Below, piece after piece: positions 34,255 through 37,221 of a DNA stretch of 37,221 nucleotides; position 1 is the first letter of the stretch, and every line of letters begins with the position of its first letter. Position numbers and translations under genes: made by a program. This DNA comes from an uncultured Rhodospirillales bacterium (lineage in GTDB: Bacteria; Pseudomonadota; Alphaproteobacteria; Reyranellales; Reyranellaceae). The notes under the pieces were generated by a model. It had not been told where the DNA came from. It saw only the letters and a list, made by a program, of their open reading frames with translations, and did not search any database. The stretch lies in contig CAMFJT010000025.1 in the NCBI GenBank assembly GCA_945957125.1, positions 1-37,221 of the forward strand. The letters run 5' to 3'.

Positions 34255-34962
34255 TCAACGATCGTCGCGCGCGAGCTGGCGGTCGGCGGTGGCGCCGTAG
34301 GCCTTGCCGTAATAGGCCTCGATGCGGCGCTGCACGAGGTCCCAGCAGGTCGTCATGGCGAGATAGATGATCGCCACCACCATGAAGACCTCGAGCACCT
34401 GGAACTTCTGCTGCATCAGGATCTGGCCGCGGCGCAACACCTCCTCCATCGAGATCACCGAAGCGATCGAGGTCGTCTTGAGCAGGCCGTTCACCGAATT
34501 GCCGAGCGGTGGGATGATGACCCGCAGCGCCTGCGGCAGGACGACCAGCCGGAAGATCTGGAACGGGCTCAGCCCCATCGCCCGGGCCGCCTCGGTCTGT
34601 CCCTTGGCGACTGACAGGATGCCGCCGCGCAGGATCTCGGAAAGATACGCCGCTTCGTTCAGCGCCAGCCCGATGACCGCCGCCTCGAGCACGCTGAAGC
34701 GCACCAGCCCGAGCTGCGGCAAGCCGGTATAGATGATGATGAGCTGCACCAGCAGCGGCGTGCCGCGGAAGATCCAGATATAGGCCTGTGCCGTACGCGA
34801 CAGCGCCTTGTGCTTGCTGAGCCGCATCACCGCGAGGCCGAGCCCGATCAGGCCGCCCAGGACCAGCGTGCTGAGCGTCAGCCCGATCGTCCACAGCGCG
34901 CCTTCGAGTAGGTAGAGGTTGGTGAAGTAGCTCCAGAAGCCTTCCCAGTTCCAGACTTTCAT
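34255..34962 (-). CDS. Polar amino-acid ABC transporter permease (HisM/GlnP type)
   Basis: 235 residues with about five membrane segments. FRGTPLLVQLIIIY (65-78) and the EAARAMGLSPFQIFRLVVLP coupling loop (124-143) are diagnostic of the His/Glu/Gln/Arg permease family. It forms the inner-membrane channel for the binding protein encoded upstream at 35035-35877. Only one permease and no ATPase gene follow before the convergent nitrobindin-like gene, so the ATPase must be encoded elsewhere. Confidence 0.93.
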   Translation of the reverse strand: MKVWNWEGFWSYFTNLYLLEGALWTIGLTLSTLVLGGLIGLGLAVMRLSKHKALSRTAQAYIWIFRGTPLLVQLIIIYTGLPQLGLVRFSVLEAAVIGLALNEAAYLSEILRGGILSVAKGQTEAARAMGLSPFQIFRLVVLPQALRVIIPPLGNSVNGLLKTTSIASVISMEEVLRRGQILMQQKFQVLEVFMVVAIIYLAMTTCWDLVQRRIEAYYGKAYGATADRQLARDDR

Positions 34963-34987
34963 CGGCAGGCCCTTGCAATCATTCCCT

Positions 34988-35016
34988 CTCCCCTTCGCGG
35001 AGCCCGCGAAGGGGAG
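34988..35016 (-). promoter_or_regulatory. Intercistronic hairpin between binding protein and permease genes
   Basis: CTCCCCTTCGCG (34988-34999) and its exact complement CGCGAAGGGGAG (35005-35016) give a 12-base stem with a 5-base loop, in the 72-base gap between the binding-protein stop and the permease start. Such hairpins downstream of binding-protein genes commonly protect the 5' message from 3' exonucleases, or partly terminate, giving excess binding protein over permease. Confidence 0.7.
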
Positions 35017-35034
35017 GAAATCTGTATGAGGGAA

Positions 35035-35877
35035 TCAGCCCGGTCCCGGGCCGCTGATGGCAAAGGGGCCGTCGATCTTGAGCACGCCGTACTGGTCGAG
35101 CAGCTTGTCGTAGAAGCCGTCCTTCTTGAGATCGTTGAGCGCGCCGACGACGGCGTCGGCCAGAGGCCGGTTCGCGAAGGCGAAGCAGGCAGTCTGGGGG
35201 AACACGCCGGAGATCGCGCGGGTGAAGTCGCCGCGCTGCTGCATGAACATCGCCGTGGCGTCGATCGCGGTCGCGGCATCGGACTGGCCGGCGCGCAACG
35301 CCTGGAAGGCCTCGGCGAAGTTGTTGAAGGTCATCACCGTGACCGGCTTGAGGCCCTTGTCCTGCGCCATCTTGGCGACCTCGCGCGTGCGACGCTCCTC
35401 GATGCCGCCGAGCTCGACAGAGATCTTCTTTCCCGCGAGGTCCTCGACCGTCTTCAGCCCGAGCGGGTTGCCCTTGGCGGCGAGGAAGCTGATCGCGGCC
35501 TGCTCGGTGGGCACCATGTACATCAGCTTCGAACGCTCCTCGGTGAAGAAGATGCCGGTGTTGATCATGTCCCAGCGCTTGGCCGCGAGGCCCGGGATCA
35601 TCGTCGCGAACTCGGTGCGGATATATTCCGGCGTCAGGCCGAGCCGCTTGCAGACCTCGTTGGCGAGCTCGACCCGCATGCCCTGAAGCTGGCCCTTGTC
35701 GTCGACGAACTGCAGCGGCGGCAGGGTCGGGTTGATCGACATCACCAGCGTGCCCGCCTTGATGATGTTGGGCGGCGCGATCTTCGGCTGGGCGCGCACC
35801 GCGGCGGGCGCGACGGCCAATGCCGAGAGCGCGGCGCCGGCCCCGAGCAGGCTGCGGCGGCGAATGATCTTGTTCAT
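35035..35877 (-). CDS. Polar amino-acid ABC transporter substrate-binding protein
   Basis: 280 residues from the ATG complementing 35875-35877, supported by AAAAGGGGGAACAG upstream; the longer open frame to 36006 overlaps the M20 gene. A Tat-like signal (IRRRSLLGAGAALSALAV, cleavage near VRAQP) is followed by family 3 features: LPPLQFVDDKGQLQGMRVEL, WDMINTGIFFTEER and GKKISVELGG. It captures an amino acid or amino-acid-like solute in the periplasm for the 34255-34962 permease. The substrate is not predictable here. Confidence 0.93.
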   Translation of the reverse strand: MNKIIRRRSLLGAGAALSALAVAPAAVRAQPKIAPPNIIKAGTLVMSINPTLPPLQFVDDKGQLQGMRVELANEVCKRLGLTPEYIRTEFATMIPGLAAKRWDMINTGIFFTEERSKLMYMVPTEQAAISFLAAKGNPLGLKTVEDLAGKKISVELGGIEERRTREVAKMAQDKGLKPVTVMTFNNFAEAFQALRAGQSDAATAIDATAMFMQQRGDFTRAISGVFPQTACFAFANRPLADAVVGALNDLKKDGFYDKLLDQYGVLKIDGPFAISGPGPG

Positions 35878-35935
35878 CTGTTCCCCCTTTTCGGTCCCCG
35901 ATGGCATGCAAGTTTGACGCCGAAGCGCACGGCGA

Positions 35936-37150
35936 TCAAACCGCGCCGCACCAGCCGTCGATGATCGCCGCCGCGACCTCGACCGCGCGGCGATAGTCGG
36001 CGACATCGACCCATTCGTCGGTAAGGCCGTTCTGCGTGAGGCTTCCGCCCAGCGGCCCCAGCCCGACGGTCGGAATCGCGGCCTGCACGATCGGATTTCG
36101 GATATCGCTCGCGGTGTGCAGCGGATTGACCTGCGGCGGCTGGCCGGTGATCGCGACGATCGATCGCGCGACGAGGCGGTAGAGCGGGCCGTCGAGCGCC
36201 ACCTCCGCGCCCGAGACGCCGGCGATCCAATCGAGCCGCGCGCCGTCGCCGACCACCGTCTCCACCTGCTTCTGGAGCCCAGCCAGGTCCTCGCCCGGCA
36301 GCAGCGTCAGCGCGCCTTCCATGACGCCCCGGTCGGCGATGCGGGTATGCGCTCCGGCGCGGCCGACATCGAGACGGGAGACCAGCAGGTTGGCGGTGCG
36401 TTCGAGCAGCGGATGGCGAAGCGTCGCGGCCCGATGCGCGACGAAGTCGTGCAGCCGGCGATGGATCGCCATCAGGAGATCGGCAGGGTTGGTCGCCTGA
36501 TGGGTGAAGGCAAGGTGGCTGATCTCGCTGGTCGGCGGCGGCCTGCCCTGCACGGTGATGCGGAAGTCGAGCTCGCCCAGGCAGAAGGCCTTGATCTCGC
36601 GCAAGCCGACGCCCGATTCGGCGGGATGGAGGTAGACGGCGGCGTCCGCGCGCAGCCCGCCATGGAGCAGGGCCGATACGCCGCGCGCATGCCGCTTGCT
36701 CGGCGTGCTGGCGAGGATGACGTCGCCCGCCGACGCGCGGCCGCTCGCGCGCACCACGCGCAGGGCCTCGATCATGATCGCCACCCCCGACAGATCGTCG
36801 GCGACGCCCCAGCCGTGGATACGACCATCCTCGACAATCCCGGCGAAGGGATCGCGCCGCCAGCGCTCGATGCCGGCCAGCGGCTCGCCGTCGGGATGGG
36901 CGAAGAAGATCAGGCTTCGGCCGCCGCCGCGTCCCGCGAAGCGCGCCACGACGCTCTCGCGTTCGCCGGCATCGATCGCCCGGGCGCTGGCGAACTCGCC
37001 GACCATCGGCACGTCGCCCGGCCGGTAGCGCACGGTCTGCACGTTGCAGCCGAGCGCCCGCGCCTCGGCGGCGACGAGCCGCTGCACCGCCGCCTCGCCG
37101 TCACGCTGGGCACGGATCAAGGTTTTCAGGAAGGCAAGCGGGTCAGTCAT
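35936..37150 (-). CDS. M20-family peptidase/deacylase-like protein
   Basis: 404 residues from the ATG complementing 37148-37150 (MTDPLAFLKTL). Anything further upstream, including an apparent MYKRQ start, is translated from adapter sequence. Family features are H85-x-D87 in FFAHPDGEP, D118 in GWGVADDLSG and H346 in NPLHTASDIRN. Where ArgE/DapE enzymes have the adjacent Glu-Glu pair (general base and bridging ligand), this protein reads TPSKRHARG (149-157), so canonical activity is doubtful. E178 in HPAESG may supply another ligand. It lies 58 bases upstream of the amino-acid binding protein gene, in the same direction, and may process an imported acyl amino acid or peptide. Confidence 0.82.
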   Translation of the reverse strand: MTDPLAFLKTLIRAQRDGEAAVQRLVAAEARALGCNVQTVRYRPGDVPMVGEFASARAIDAGERESVVARFAGRGGGRSLIFFAHPDGEPLAGIERWRRDPFAGIVEDGRIHGWGVADDLSGVAIMIEALRVVRASGRASAGDVILASTPSKRHARGVSALLHGGLRADAAVYLHPAESGVGLREIKAFCLGELDFRITVQGRPPPTSEISHLAFTHQATNPADLLMAIHRRLHDFVAHRAATLRHPLLERTANLLVSRLDVGRAGAHTRIADRGVMEGALTLLPGEDLAGLQKQVETVVGDGARLDWIAGVSGAEVALDGPLYRLVARSIVAITGQPPQVNPLHTASDIRNPIVQAAIPTVGLGPLGGSLTQNGLTDEWVDVADYRRAVEVAAAIIDGWCGAV

Positions 37151-37174
37151 CTCTTCGCTGGGACCGCGCCACTC

Positions 37175-37221
37175 CTGTCTCTTATACACATCTGACGCTG
37201 CCGACGAAGAGGAGAGTGGGG
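37175..37221. other. Illumina Nextera adapter read-through at contig end (not genomic)
   Basis: 37175-37193 is the 19-base Tn5 mosaic end CTGTCTCTTATACACATCT, followed at 37194-37207 by GACGCTGCCGACGA, the Nextera i5-side adapter in reverse complement. The next bases (AGAGGAGA, then GTGGGG) resemble an i5 index plus the start of the P5 tail, with a few T-to-G changes as in low-quality read ends. Everything from 37175 should be trimmed. It creates the false MYKRQ (minus) and SLIHI (plus) peptide ends. Confidence 0.98.

Noticed and set aside
37151..37189. N-terminal extension MYKRQ... of the M20 protein
   Set aside because: It is partly translated from Nextera adapter sequence; the genuine start is the ATG complementing 37148-37150.

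Overview
The window is a high-GC, gene-dense bacterial chromosome segment. Short-gap and stop/start-overlapping operons, Bug/TctC-type periplasmic binding proteins, many ABC uptake systems and GTG starts point to a metabolically versatile alphaproteobacterium (Reyranella-like or another Rhodospirillales/Hyphomicrobiales; this is inference only). The right edge is a real contig end: the last 47 bases are Illumina Nextera adapter, not genome.

Layout. 1-362: 3' end of an oligopeptide/dipeptide ABC ATPase. 526-1743: class III nucleotide cyclase, bracketed by two copies of palindromic repeat A. 1965-6216: four-gene CUT1-type sugar/polyol ABC importer. 6314-10505 (minus): two tandem Bug binding proteins, hydroxypyruvate isomerase, a lipocalin-like protein and a quinone oxidoreductase. 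10632-11938 (plus): META-domain protein and LysR regulator, with a perfect palindrome of LysR-box type in the divergent spacer.

12076-22016 (minus) is a ten-gene nucleoside uptake and salvage operon: BMP-type binding protein, double ABC ATPase, two permeases, cytidine deaminase, purine nucleoside phosphorylase, thymidine phosphorylase, a phytanoyl-CoA-type dioxygenase, adenosine deaminase and an e(P4)-like acid phosphatase. Most junctions overlap or abut. The two wide junctions each contain a palindromic repeat. A dihydropyrimidinase (22121-23566) diverges from it, extending the theme to pyrimidine base degradation.

23835-28427 (minus) is the outlier: a single 1530-residue protein in visibly lower-GC DNA, with an N-terminal PD-(D/E)XK-like nuclease, a STAND-type P-loop NTPase and a long helical/HEAT-like C-terminus. 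This is the architecture of Avs-type antiphage sensors, and it is the best candidate here for an undescribed system. It sits alone, without integrase, transposase or tRNA, between ordinary catabolic genes.

29030-33503: an isochorismatase/N-carbamoylsarcosine-amidase-like hydrolase, translationally coupled to a 952-residue fusion of all three HcnA/HcnB/HcnC-type dehydrogenase modules, and a divergent DapA-family aldolase/deaminase. This is an amine or imino-acid (hydroxyproline- or sarcosine-like) catabolic set. 33577-37150: a nitrobindin-like beta-barrel protein, a polar amino-acid ABC permease and binding protein separated by a strong hairpin, and an M20-family hydrolase that appears to lack the usual Glu-Glu dyad. 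No tRNA, rRNA, CRISPR array or transposase gene was seen.
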